Assembly (NCBI GenBank): GCA_023238725.1
Contig: CM041548.1
Coordinates: 16,947,752 to 17,011,751, forward strand
DNA: 64,000 nucleotides
Reading direction: 5' to 3'
DNA from: Scortum barcoo
Taxonomy: Eukaryota > Chordata > Actinopteri > Centrarchiformes > Terapontidae
Below are positions 38,936 through 51,200 of this stretch, piece by piece. Position 1 is the stretch's first letter, and every line of letters begins with the position of its first letter. A program made the position numbers and the translations under genes. The notes under the pieces are model-generated. The model saw only the letters and a list, made by a program, of their open reading frames with translations. It made no database searches and was not told the DNA's origin.

Positions 38936-40144
38936 CGATATACATACGACCGAATATCAGAGGTCACAGAGGTTTCTTTTGATTTGCCAAGGTTATAAAC
39001 ACCAACCTCGCACCCCCCAGCCCCCCACTCGCCATAATCAGCATACACACGACGAGCTGTTTTAATTACAAAGAGCTTGTGAACATGACAAATGAGCAAA
39101 GGAGGGGAGCTGGTATGTCTAAACAAGCAAGTCCATACGGTTTACTGCCTTGTTCATCCACTCACACACACAGATGCAGAGCACAAAACTAAAAGCAGTG
39201 ACTAAAACTCACAGGTGGCATTATCATTAGACGGTGGCTCATTAAAGAGTCACAGGGTATGTGAGTGTGTTTTTATATTGCTGTGTGTGTGCACAGATCC
39301 GCAATGAGTTTGGCGCACGGATGTGGTGATTTTAATCAAAGTTAAATGAGTCCATTCTTGTTTCAATTTCAGTCAAATTGACCTTCAATCCCTCCGTAAC
39401 TTCTCATCTATATTTCTGAGAGGCTTATACACTATATATGCTTTTATGTTCAAAATACTGCCTGCTGCAAGACCTTAACTGCTGCAATGTGTCATATTGT
39501 GAAGCCGTATACAATGCGAAAGCATACGCTGTAAAGGAACGGCAGCCTTGGAAGCCTTGTGTGCGTGCGTTTCTCTGTCTGGAACACGGAGAATAATGCA
39601 TACACGTGTGTTCAACTGCGAGACGGGGGTGGGGGGGGGCTTTTCTGATTAAATAAAGGTTAAAACATACCCATGTTTGCCGTGCATGCCCCTCCACATA
39701 CGCTCATATCTTCAAAACGGCAAAAACAAACACTCACATGCACACACTCACACACAGTCACACGATCAAAGCTGCAGCATAAGCAGTGTGAGCCCATAGA
39801 AGTGGAGAGAATTCGAGAGGAGGGAGGAGGGAAGTATATAGTATACAGTATATCAATACTACTCCACACTATAGGAACATATATTTCTCCTTTCATCCGC
39901 CACAGTGACGCCTTTATAGTCCACTGCTTTGACACCAAGAGCCAATCTCTCAAATGGGGAATGTTTTGATTGACAGTAATGGATTGGTGCATCTTGTGGC
40001 TGCTGGCTCTGATGACTGAGGGGTGACCAGCGTTTTGGATTGGTTCGAACTTTACGAACCAAGCAACAACTAGGTGATTAACTCACAGGATTTTCTCAAT
40101 TTCCCTGCATTCTACAATTGTAAAGTGAATATCTTTTGGATGGT
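38936..40144. other. Unique non-coding DNA
   Basis: A G-rich run lies at 39625-39640 and short CA runs at 39727-39760. No exon recognised. Confidence 0.5.
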
Positions 40145-40235
40145 AAGTCAGTAATGGTGGAAGCAATACTTTTATTTATTTATACTTTTATTTTACTTAA
40201 GTAAAAGTAGCATTTATAGAAAGAGTTTGTTGCAA
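40145..40235 (+). repeat. Interspersed fish repeat, family D fragment
   Basis: The phrases gtaatggtggaagcaatac, tatttatactttta and ttttacttaagtaaaagta match the very common teleost repeat built on 'acttaagtac / aagtaaaagta'. It is short and decayed. Related fragments lie at 54614-54690 and, weakly, at 3620-3700. Confidence 0.55.
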
Positions 40236-41204
40236 TTATTGTCACCGTCTGTGGGCACCCAGAGCTCTATTATAGTACTTCATATTTATATAGGTATCAT
40301 AAAGTAACACAGTACGTAGATATCTATGTGCAGAATAAAAATAACATGGCTGCCATATTCATACCTAATTTAGATGACGTTATTTTGCTATGAGTGATAG
40401 AGTTATTTGCTTGTAGCCTTATGGACAAACCTGACAGAGCATAAATTTTGACTTTTTACATATCAGCAGCATGATGTAGAGCTTTTTTTATCTGTTCATT
40501 GTGATGAAATCCCAGCAAAACCTGGTTATTTTGAGATAATGCCTCTGGAGTAAGCCAGATTAATGCAGCTGACTTGTTACTTTGAAAGACACAGTGAATA
40601 TCTATTGATTTCAACACGCCAATTATGAAAGTGACACTCACCGGAGAGAGATAGGGAGGCAGATGTTTGCAGGTTCTCGAACAAACACAAACGATCCCGT
40701 GGTCGGAAGCGAAAATTCACTTTGCATTGGGTGTGAACACTGAATCAATAGCCTCAATATCTTTAGATCAATTAACAGAAAATGGTGAGAAATAAGATCT
40801 TCCATGTACAAAGAGGCCTTTTTAGTGACCGTCCACTGAACTACAGTAAGGAAGCCGTAAATGTAGGGTAATTTAACATCGGCACGCTTGTCTGCAAAGA
40901 AAAGGCAGATCAGTCGCAGAGTAAACTTCATTATTTACTGTTTCCTAATATACAGGAATGCAGCCGCAGGTATGGACAGAGTGAAACAATAAATCAAGGA
41001 GTCAGCCGGCGGTGGGAAACACTAGGCGTCCCTCATTAGCTACAGCAGTGGTAGCGGCTGGCAGACTGGTGCTGCATCGGGGGCCAGGCCATCCTGGGGT
41101 CAGTCTGGAGGATAATCAAAAGCTGTAATTATATCAGGAATGTCCCTCAAGCACAGCGACTGGCAGGGGCAAAGGATCGCTGACCAGTATCAGACACAGA
41201 GCAT
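40236..41204. other. Unique non-coding DNA
   Basis: No exon, simple repeat or confident mobile element seen. Confidence 0.5.
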
Positions 41205-41580
41205 GGAAGACTTACAGAGAGAGACAATGAGAAAGACAAGGACCAAAGAGATTTCAAAAAATGGAAGAGGGTTAACACGAAGGAGAAAAACGTTTTTAAG
41301 AAAGCGCGGATCCTCGAGCGAGTGCCGGTGGAAACCGCCGCTCTTGTGACAATGAAAAAGCGGCGTGGGAGGAATAACAGGACAAGAAGTGCAGAGACAA
41401 TGAAACACATGAGACGTTGACATGTAAATAGATAAAACAGACAGAAAAGTTGCTGTGAAAAGAAAATCGAGAGAGAGAGAGAGAGAGAGAGAGGAGATAT
41501 GATGAGACCAGCTTTGGCATTCGGAGCTGGCGTATGAAAGAGAGGTGGGGGTGGGGGGTGGGGGAGGAAGATCAATCATG
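41205..41580 (+). repeat. Purine-rich tract with (GA)n and G-quadruplex motif
   Basis: The plus strand is mostly A and G. It contains (GA)n at 41469-41493 and, at 41546-41565, GGGGG-T-GGGGGG-T-GGGGG followed by AGG, a strong G-quadruplex-type run. The long minus frames (up to 142 codons) are Leu/Ser-rich artefacts. Confidence 0.8.
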
Positions 41581-42432
41581 TGGAATAGCAAAAAGACCTT
41601 TCAACAAACTGCCTTTAATCTTCTGACAATGCAACAAACTGGTCCTGATGTGAAACTTCTTCCCGAGGAGCAGGGGCCCCTGTCTCTAATAACTCCCCTC
41701 TGTGAGCAAGCTAAATCTTTAATGGAGGGCAAGTTCAGCCCAGAACTCCTCTGCTGTGGCACGCACATACCGCGCACTGGTGAGAGGCATGGGAAAGTTA
41801 CGAGAAAGAGCTACCTGTTCTGAGAAGAGAGGAAGCGCGATCTCATACATCGTGCCGTACTTTTAACACACACACCTGTACATACACAGCACCTACGTAT
41901 CCATGTGCAGACACTCCCAAGTATCCCAAGTACAGAGAAAAGAAATGTGCAGAGAATTATGACATGAGCTATTTACAAAAAAAAAAAAAAAAAAAAAAGC
42001 CTCATTTATATTTCATCCCTCTGGCAGCACTTGCCTCTAAATATTTATTAAGTAATTAAAATAAAAGTTGAAAAGCCTCTGAAGCTTGAGGTCCTGTGGT
42101 GGCGTTGTGGATAAAAAGCAACAGCTCAGTTACAATTAATTCTGTTTAAAACCCAAATCTTAAACCAATGCTATCTCAAACACACTTGGGGAGTAACGTT
42201 CTCTGAAAAAATGAGCTGTCACGGGGCCAATGAATGCTTTACTAGCTGCTACTAGAGGGCACCTTTCCCACGTGAGTGACCCATGAAATCATAACCTGTG
42301 AAGTCAGAAACAAATGTTTCTCCCGTATCTTTATTTATGGATGCCAGCAGACTGAGAAGTACCTGCTAGTCAGAGAGCATTCTGATCCAAACCATCGTGT
42401 GCGTCCAAGAAAAACAAACAGGACTAAGAGTG
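41581..42432. other. Unique non-coding DNA with a 22-bp poly-A run
   Basis: Poly-A at 41977-41998 is the longest homopolymer in the window. I see no retroelement body, target duplication or polyadenylation signal next to it. Confidence 0.5.
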
Positions 42433-42785
42433 CACAGCCATGACAGGCTCTGCTTTGAGCTCAATGCAAAGTCAGTGTGCTGAGATGCTCATGACAAATG
42501 GCTACGTCAGCATGCTGATGTGTCGGTACAACAATGATCATGCTTACTATATTAATTTAGTGTGTTTGCATGCTAATATTTGCTAATGAGTGCTGAACAC
42601 AATGTAGAGCTCATGGCAATGTCGTTAATTTAGCAAATATTTGGACATAAACCAAATAATTTGACAAAGAATGAACAGTTAAAGGACCATTAAGTAATTA
42701 CAATTCATCCTCTGGTGAGCATGTACGTCTGCACAAAAGTTCATGGCAATCCCTTGAACAGTTCCAGTGTATTTCTGGCTATCAC
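42433..42785 (+). repeat. Interspersed fish repeat, family A, copy 2
   Basis: It shares with 7214-7640 the order ctttgagct, agcatgctgatgtg, gtttgcatgctaatatttgc, gacataaaccaaa, attacaattcatcc and gttcatggcaatccc. It carries an ending (the 'catggcaatcc' part) not kept in copy 1. It is non-coding and diverged. Confidence 0.7.
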
Positions 42786-43119
42786 AAACAACCCAAAATG
42801 TCACGTACAATTTTTTTTGTCCTGTTCAAGTGCACAAGTAGCCAACAATAAATGAGCCAACAGCATGTAAGCCGGCTGAGGGGCTGAGGGAGCTTCTTGT
42901 CCTCCCAATTAGTTTATCTGGAGAAGGACTCCAGTGTAAAAGAAAAACCATGTGGAGAGAGGGAAGGCTTTTTGGGCATATGCATTAAGTAAGTAACCCT
43001 CATATTAATGAATGAGGGAGGAACTATGTTTGTTTGTTTCTCCATAATACATCCATTAAAACATCACCACAATATTAGCATGGCTAAAACAATAAAAGTT
43101 TGGGTTCAGTAGACATGTA
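42786..43119. other. Unique DNA between two repeats
   Basis: No exon or simple repeat recognised. Confidence 0.4.
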
Positions 43120-43666
43120 CACCACTAGTCAAAAGTTTGGACACACCTTCTCATTTAGTGTTTTTTTTATTTTTTATTATTTTCTACATTGTAGATTAAT
43201 ACTGAAGACATCAAAACTATGAAAGGAACACATATGGAATTATATAGTAAAGAAAAAAGTGTTAAACAAACCAGAATATGTTTTATATTTTAGATTCTTC
43301 AAAGTAGCCACCTTTTGATTTGATGACAGCTTTTGCACACTCTTGGCTTTCTCTCAGTCAACTTCATGAGGTGGTCACCTGCAATGATTTTCAATTAACA
43401 GGTGTGCCTTTCCAAGGGTTGATTTGTGGAATTTCTTGCCTTCTTAATGTGTTTGAGACTGTCAAATCAAAAGGTGGCTACTTTGAAAATCTGAAAATCT
43501 AAATCTAAAATATAAAACATATTCTGTGTTTGTTTAACACTTTTCTCTTTACTACATAATTCTATATGTGTTCTTTTATAGTTTTGATGTCTTCAGTATT
43601 AATCTACAATGTCAAAAATAATAAAGAAAATGAAGAAAAACCATTGAATGAGAAGGTGTGTGCAGG
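43120..43666. mobile_element. Tc1/mariner-type MITE with terminal inverted repeats of about 210 bp
   Basis: The left end starts beside TA with cactagtcaaaagtttgg and gacacaccttctcattta. The right end, reversed, begins cacaccttctcattcaatgg. The arms (about 43120-43329 and 43459-43666) are near-perfect inverted copies meeting at tgatttgatgacag / ctgtcaaatcaaaagg, around an internal spacer of about 130 bp. This is the familiar 'aaaagtttggacacacc' Tc1-like family of teleosts. The right tip has lost the last bases (caaacttttgactgg is missing) and its TA is not clear. There is no transposase; the 60-codon frame at 43320-43502 is inside the element and is not a gene. The long arms could form a strong hairpin. 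Confidence 0.9.
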
Positions 43667-44079
43667 TATTGAAACCTGGATAGTGTTCTAAGCCAACCTT
43701 CACCATCACCATAAAGTCACCACCATAAATCTGCTGCCGCACAACAGATAACATACTCCTAATTTATCCATTTTCTGCACTCTCTCTCTCTCCACATGTT
43801 AACTGTAACTGGTCATGGATATTACTGTTGATTTAGTTTCAGACCACTCTGTGTGCTTCACTGAGAGGCCACTTTTCCACCGGGGTCAATAAAATGTTGG
43901 ACGTGAGTCATCCAGGACGCAGCGTTATTTCTCTGTCACGTTTAATTGCTTTAATTGCACACTGCGGACACAGCACTGTGCAACACACAGGAGCGAGTAC
44001 CTGCGTTGAGGGTGTGCTTTAACATAACGTGTGCCGTTCCCAGAATTTCCACGAGTTAAAAACAAACGATTACGACCCC

Positions 44080-44082
<3 letters not shown>
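43667..44082. other. Unique non-coding DNA
   Basis: A short CT run lies at about 43781-43791. No exon recognised. Confidence 0.5.

Positions 44083-44122
<40 letters not shown>
44083..44122. repeat. (CT)n microsatellite
   Basis: About 15 uninterrupted CT units, then gtctctctct, followed by a T-run. Confidence 0.95.
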
Positions 44123-47100
44123 TTTTTTTCTTCCAAGTTTTGAGTTTTTATGTTTCTAAGTCACCCACTTGGCACTGGGACAAGCAGACAATAACTTTTA
44201 ATTACTGAAGGTTCAGGAAAAAAAAAAAAAGCAAAGAAAAATGTGACGAAAGGGAAACAGATAGGCTGACATTTTGGCAGGCAATCAAGCATAAAAAGAC
44301 TAATGGCACCAATTACAACTGATGTGGGGTGGGTTGATCTCTGTTTCTTATGCAAGGCTTGCTTCTGATTTTTTTTTTTTCAAAACTGTGTTTTACAGTG
44401 AGTCACTGCCATGTATGTCTTTTCAGTGATTGTGAGTACAATCACATTAATTATAATAAAAGTAGTCAATGGGTGCAGAAATTGCATACACTGTATACAT
44501 TCAGGCAGTACACACCAAATAATGCACTGTACAAAATACTGCATATTTGGGTATAATGTTTATATTCAAGTACAAACTCAAGTTTTTTATGTGCTTACAT
44601 GTTTTTATTCCAATTGTGAACAACTTAATGTTTATTTTCCATGTTCCCGTAATCCACTTTTAACAGTAATCAGTTGACAAACGACTGTGTTCTTTTCAGA
44701 CTGTGTCCGAATGCAAACGCCACCTTTTTAAATGCTGTGTGTCACTTGCGTGGTAATAACAATTTCAACCCCAAAAGTCATTAACGCCTCCCCATCAATC
44801 ACGTCTGCCCCCAAAGTGAGAGATGTTACAATAATAATGGATGATCAGGTGCGGTGCTGCGCCGTTGCTACGTACACCACCATAAATCCTGGATACACAA
44901 ACCATGATCCCGGACTAGCATAATATACATCATTTCCTTTTATGTACCTACTCGTTGCACCCCATTTCCCTCAAAATGTCCTTGGTATCCCTCTCTCGTT
45001 TTGCTCAACACCTTTCTGACGCTCTCCTTTATGCTCATCTTTATGCACCTATGCTACTCTGCGTTCTGAGATGATTCAGTGAATAAATATTCTTTTTATG
45101 TCTGTCACTCTTGCTCCTGGCTTAGCTGCCTATGTCTGCTTGATGCTCACATAAACAAACAGCAGTAACTTTCAAGGGAATGAGTCCTGAACTTTTAATT
45201 AGAGGATCTACTTTGCGAATATGTCTGTGAACTCACAAGTTTCCAAAACATTTTTCATTTAATTAGAATATTTCCAATGTAAAGAGGTGGTCTTCATGCA
45301 CTGCTGTCTGTGTAAGCTGTGTCAAGAAAGAACAAAACACTGAAGTTTAAATACAGTATGTATTTACACTAGATAAACTAAATAAGTGTGAAACAGAGAG
45401 AGTCTCAGGAGATTAGCACCATGAACAGAAAACCTCAAAACCTCAAAAACACACCTGCAATTACAGATTATGGCCATAGGTGCCACGAGACAAAATATAT
45501 TATAGTATATAAGTCTATTAAATCCATAAACACAATTATGCAAAATAAACATAAATAGTACAAACAAATTAACACGCTCTTAGTTTTAGTTAAGAGATAT
45601 TTAAAGAAGCAGCTCTCACATGTTTATGTTTTACATTTCTTTTCCTTTCTCCACATATATTTGACTAAAACTAATATAAATGTAATGAAAGTAATTGCGC
45701 TCTAAGAACAAAGTAGGGTAGGGACTTTCAAAACGGTGGCATTATCTTATTATCATCTCAAGTAAAGTACCAGGGAACAGTAACATAACAACTAAGTGAT
45801 AAGCTGACCACCGCAGTTCCTCAAAACTACACAGTGGTCGCCCTGGCAATGAACAGCGGGCCAAACAACTTCTCGAGTACCATTTCCCTCCTCTCCATTA
45901 CACGTAGGTACAGTAAGTCTGGAGCCGGTGCTCAGGCATGTTTATGAGGTAATGGCCAGTCTCAGAGTACAGTAAGTGTGCTATGGCTATTGATCCAGGT
46001 TGGTAAGATCATGAGCGAGTGCTGGGAAGCTGAGGGGTGAGTGCTCGGGAGTCTGGTCCGTCCGTGCCGTCTGGGCTCCTGGATGTCCGGAGGTGGTCAG
46101 GGAGGCTGGAGACGGCAGCAGACTGAGTGGAACCAGCCAAGCTGCCAGGCGACCAATACAATGACTTTTTAATGGCTTCTCATTTCACTATAAACTAATG
46201 AATGTGGCTCTTCGCGTCGAAACCTTACCCGTCGCTTCTGGTTTAAAAAGGCATAAAAGAGCAAACTATCGAGCGTTTGGGATTCTTTGACCAGCGGGGT
46301 CGTTTTTGTTACACAGAGTCCAGGTTGTGATTTCACACATACGATTTATAGAGTTCAGTCGTGCAGAGATGCATGAACTTCATCGAGTGAACATGACTGA
46401 CAGGATCTGCCAAGACTCGCCCTCTGTGGCGCAAGATCACATCTATACATACTCTCTGCGAATTTCCCTTTGCTGCAGTTACATTATAGGGAAGAAGCCA
46501 CAGTAATGCCACAGACCCTTCTGGACATCTCCGGAGACTGGCAAAAGAGCAGAACATCTCATGTGATGTCAGCGGACCCGTCAAAGCAATCTGTTTTACA
46601 CTGCTATGGGTCAGAGGCCAGAACAGCGAGTGTGCTCACACAACATATCACGTATGACTCGAGTGCCGGTGCCAGTGCCTCCAGCTAGTCCACCTGTGCA
46701 CCTTCCTCTCCCTCTCCCTCCCTGTTTATCTCTCTTCATTATCTCTCTTTGTTTCTTTCCGTTTCCTCCCGGTTTCCCTTGCATTCGCTCTGAATTCTGC
46801 CGGCGCCCCCTTTCCCTCAGCTTCATTAAGAGATCCGCACGTTTTGTTCATACTCGGCTGCGTACCCGCTCCTTCGTTTGTTGTATTCATGCATCCCTTG
46901 CTTCTCCCTGGGTAAAACTAGATGAAATGTGTTTCGCCTACTTCTCCCAAAACTAGATGAAATGTTTTCTTAAGATCTGACGCTGCTCCACTCCCGCTCT
47001 TTTTCCCAAAGAAAAAAAAAGAAAATGGCCGACTGGCGGTCCAGTGTGAAGCGTTTGGAGTGAGGTGAAACTCTGTTTCTTAATGGGCTAATTGGGGGCC

Positions 47101-48147
47101 CTGAGCAGGGAGTCTTCACTGCAAGTCAAGGAGAATTGTAGCTTGAGGTTATTAAAAAAAGGATTTTTTTGTAGGGAGGGGGGATTCTTCTCAATATGCC
47201 GCATTAGTTATGCTCTTTTTCTTTTTCCCTCCTTCCTTTCTTTTTTTCCAAAATACAGCCGGACTCTACTGATTGAATGAATGCCATACTAGCTATGGGG
47301 TGTCTGCTCTACCTTCATTACTAAGACCAGTTTCAATTCATGTCTTAATGAAAGGAGCCTTTGCTTTCACAACAGGGGATGCAATTACTCTCCGCATTTC
47401 ATAACATTATTACCGTCTGAGGTGTGTAGGTATATTGTGGATGTCTGCGTTTAGGCTCTGAAACCCTCGGAGACCCATGGCGTTAATGAGCAAGGTGAGG
47501 GCGCACTGTGTCGTCTGAGCAGTGAAGCCATTTGCTCCTAAATGACATTTCCTTTGTGAGAATGAGCCCATATTAGCTCCTAATGTGGAGTGTCACCCAA
47601 GGCATCCACATTGTATTCATATTCAAAGAAGAGCAAAAATGAAATTTTGGGAGACTTTATTATATGTGATATTACCACAAATCTTATATATCTATATGGA
47701 TACGGGGGAAAAAAACATTTTTCACTTTGTCAGACACAGGTATTCACTTTGTCTCCGCCTTAATCACATCTTTCAGGCACTGAGCCATAGATGGAGTCTC
47801 TGAGGGAGGAATCTCGCTGACAGGAAATTATGAAAAGGAATTAATTTGACCTTCGCTTGCAGCAAGAAAAAAGGAGAGGGAGAGCGAGGAAGAGAGGAGA
47901 TAGAGGGGAGGGTGGGTAGACGGAGTCAAGGGAGGTTTAAGGAGGAAGTGCCTCCACAGAGGGCAGGATCCTGAGGAGAGAACTCAGATAATGAGAGCTC
48001 TCAGCTCCCCACACACTGGAGCAAGACATCTGATTCACTGAAAAAAATCCCAAAGGAAGGACAGTCGTCACCCTGAGCTCCTTAAGTCTTCAGACTGAAT
48101 GGTTTCAATAAAGACTTTGGAGTAAAGATACTCTATTCACCAGCGAT
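44123..48147. other. Unique non-coding DNA
   Basis: 44700-44930 and 47330-47540 are high-complexity blocks that might be conserved elements. A local duplication lies at 46901-46970. CT-rich patches occur at 46690-46770 and GA-rich at 47860-47960. No exon recognised. Confidence 0.45.
46901..46970. repeat. Imperfect tandem duplication, period about 35-40 bp
   Basis: The word aaaactagatgaaatg occurs at 46914 and again at 46949, each preceded by cttctccc (at 46901 and 46941). Small indels separate the copies. Confidence 0.75.
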
Positions 48148-48200
48148 GGCCAACAGGACACACATTTGCTAGTTTGCTCAGAAAATGTGTGCTGTTGGCC
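48148..48200. other. Isolated 53-nt stem-loop
   Basis: GGCCAACAG pairs with CTGTTGGCC and CACACATTT with AAATGTGTG, giving 18 perfect base pairs interrupted only by a 2-base bulge on one side. The loop is about 15 nt (48168-48182). It is shorter than most animal microRNA precursors and not part of any repeat I recognise. It could be transcribed from either strand. Confidence 0.6.
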
Positions 48201-51200
48201 TCACAGTGTATATTATAAAACTTCATGTGAGGCTTGCTCAGGAGCTGATTGGTGTGTCTCAGCAGCTCAGGTACTTACCAGCAAAGTGAGCTACCATTCT
48301 TGATTACCTCCTTATATGTTGTTACGGTGGTCCAGAAAGTGTGTGCAAATCAGTTTGGTTTCACGCCTCTTAATAGGGGAAAAAGCTATAAGGACTGATT
48401 CACTGATTGCATGATTCACTCACTTATTTATTGGTTATTAAGCATTCATATAGTATAGTTTTTGGCCTCTATAAAAGTATGGCATGTTTTAATGGTGGTA
48501 AAATAAGTAGTAGGGGAGTAAAGGTTTGCTGTTTAACTTTACACACTTATATATTTAATGTTATTAAGTGTTCGTGATGCTGTTGTAAGCCCATATTTCC
48601 TGTCAGTTTCCAAAAAACAGATTGCATTTCACGTCAAAAAAGTCTTTCACTTGTCACGTTATTTGTGTCAGATATTTTTTTTTATTTATCATCATAGTTA
48701 TCCTGATGCAGAAAAAATGTACTTTTGAAACTAATATAAGACATCAAAAACCAAATTTGGTCTCCATGCCTTGACCTCAACTAAAATCTAATGGGCTAAT
48801 GTATAAAATGTCTAAAGCTTCAGCATGGGAGTTCTTGAGTGTAAACACAGGTATTGAATATATGTCATCTTTAAGGGCAACCTTAACCTTAAAGGATGAC
48901 TGAAAATCTGATTTTTGCTGACCTCCGCTGGTTTGACCTGCTATAGTGATGTAGAAGTGTACTTCAGGGTCTTTCAGTGCACCGTGACATCACTTTTGGG
49001 TGTGGTCAGAACTGCTGCAGACTTTAAAATTTTAAAGAGCTGAGCTGCTCCTAAATGCAACCATAGGAACAATGTTAGAGCCCAAAATTAAGAACCATAA
49101 TGTTGGAAATCTACAAACATAAATAATAAAAAAAATAATTTCAGTATGGAGTAAAGTTAAAGGATCTGAAGGGGTTTTTTTTAGCAGATATGGTGGGATA
49201 GCTCAGCAAATCCTGCACACGCTCACAGGGCACCTTGCAACTTCTGAGGCAAGCTAACAATGTTCTTTCTTCGGGCCTGTGAAAAGTTATTCATCTGGCT
49301 GCTTGTTATCCCACAACCAGCAGACTGTAAAATGAAGTGTTAATCTACTAGCTGGGGGAAAACGCGGGACCCACGAGCGCGCGACTCCTGCCTCTAATTT
49401 GCGCTTAGCTCAGTCGAGTTTCTCTCGTCACTCATGAGCTTCATGTCGGCAAACTGCACATGTTGAACTAGTTAAAAACTAATGTTAAAAAAAAAAAAGA
49501 CAGAGGAGGACATCCTGTTCAGTGAAGCTCTCTGACTGAAGAGATTTCCTTTATGAAGCCATGAAGCGGAGAGAGATAATTCATTAAGGTGCCTGGAGCA
49601 AAGGAACCGAGGTCTACTAAAGCACAACAGGAAAGCTTCCTTCATTTACTGCCTCGGGGCCACGAAAGCTGTTTTGAACTTTTTCACCCAGGGACCTGAA
49701 TAAGAAATTTAGACTACTGTCTCTGAGATTTTATTTTAGAAAAGAGGATGCAGGTCTTGTTATCTGGAAGCATATTTTACTTACGAACAACACCTACACC
49801 ATGCCAACCCCCCAACCCTCCCCTCCCCACGCTCAGAGAAGACTAAGAAGGCATTTCTATGCATTTACGTAACGCTGAATTCATATTTTCTGTGACTGAC
49901 ACTGCAAACACTTGCGCAAAAAGCACCTCTTTAACATTTACAAAGTACCAGAAGATGTAAATCATGAACTTAAACAACGTAAACAAACTTCTCACCAATT
50001 TAATACAAATGTTTTAATTCTGGTGGACAATAACAGGCACCGATGCACAATGTGAAGGAAAGTGAAACTGTAAATGATTCCACGTCTAATTTCTTTCAAA
50101 GTTGTCTCCGTCTTCTCTTTTAAATGAGACTCTGTTACAGTAAATGAAGCATAAACAGCGAGCCTGTGTCTACATCCACAGATTAGCACTATGTACTCAG
50201 AAAACCACTTTCATAGAGCTCTGTCAGCTGTGTAATTCAAGTTTCTTTTAAGAGTGATGATTTCACAAGCCAGTAATAGCATATTTACTGGCATAGGACT
50301 GTTATTGAAAACTGTGAAATGGTTACAAGCATGAAATTGAATACAGAAGAGGAGCAAAATGAGATTTTTTATTTTATTTTTTTTTAGCAAGGGGAGAAAC
50401 GCGACGGCTTAACGGCTTCCAATCGTTGTATTAGAGTTCATTCGGAGAGATTCAGTGCGGTCACAAGAGGCTTTTACACACAACTATTTGAATGGTTAAA
50501 TGCCATGATCAAGAAAACAACCTAATTAATCATAACATCCTCATTCCCCGTTTTCTATTGTCTCAGAGTCTGACTTTTTAAGCTGTCAGAAAGGTTAATA
50601 TGGAGCTATAACTCACTTTAATTCGCCAGAAGAGAGACAGATGCTTCTGTTTAACACCCTGCCCTCTACATTTTGTCTCAGGTCCTGAAAGATCTTCGTT
50701 TGTTTCTATGGATACACATATTGAGGCTAAATATAAACTGTACAATGAGCATGTCTGTCTCAGATGCAGACATATACAAGAAAAAACACTGACGGAGCGG
50801 TTGGGTCAACTAAACCTGTATCATGTTTTAAATCACCTCATAAAACTCAGTGTTATTGGTTTTCTTCAAGGTTTTGATATTTTATTAAATGTCTTTCCTT
50901 TTCATATTTCACTTGTTTTTTATGTGTTGACATTTCATAAAAGTTTTTTTTTCCTATTGATTTTATCTTTTGTTTTCATTTCCTCCCTTTCAAAGCACAT
51001 CTGTACTTGACAAGAGCTCTTCAATAAAGAAGTCTTACCATTAACTGTCAAAAACAATATGTGACATCAGATGACGCATTAAGATTTTCCTCACTGTTTT
51101 AGAAGGAAAACTTTGTAGCTTCAACTTTATTGACTCTCACAGTTGAAGGTGGATGGGCAGATAGACACGTTTCACAATAGTAGAAAACAAATTTATGTTT

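Noticed and set aside
40030..40062. tRNA-like ggttcgaac word
   Set aside because: No acceptor stem, anticodon arm or D-arm could be laid out around it.
41147..41591. Long minus frames (142, 133 and 74 codons)
   Set aside because: Low-complexity translation of a purine tract in overlapping frames.
41977..41998. Poly-A run as a retroelement or processed-pseudogene tail
   Set aside because: No upstream coding remnant, polyadenylation signal or target duplication was seen.
43320..43502. 60-codon frame in the Tc1-like element
   Set aside because: It lies in the non-coding MITE interior and one arm. It is not transposase.
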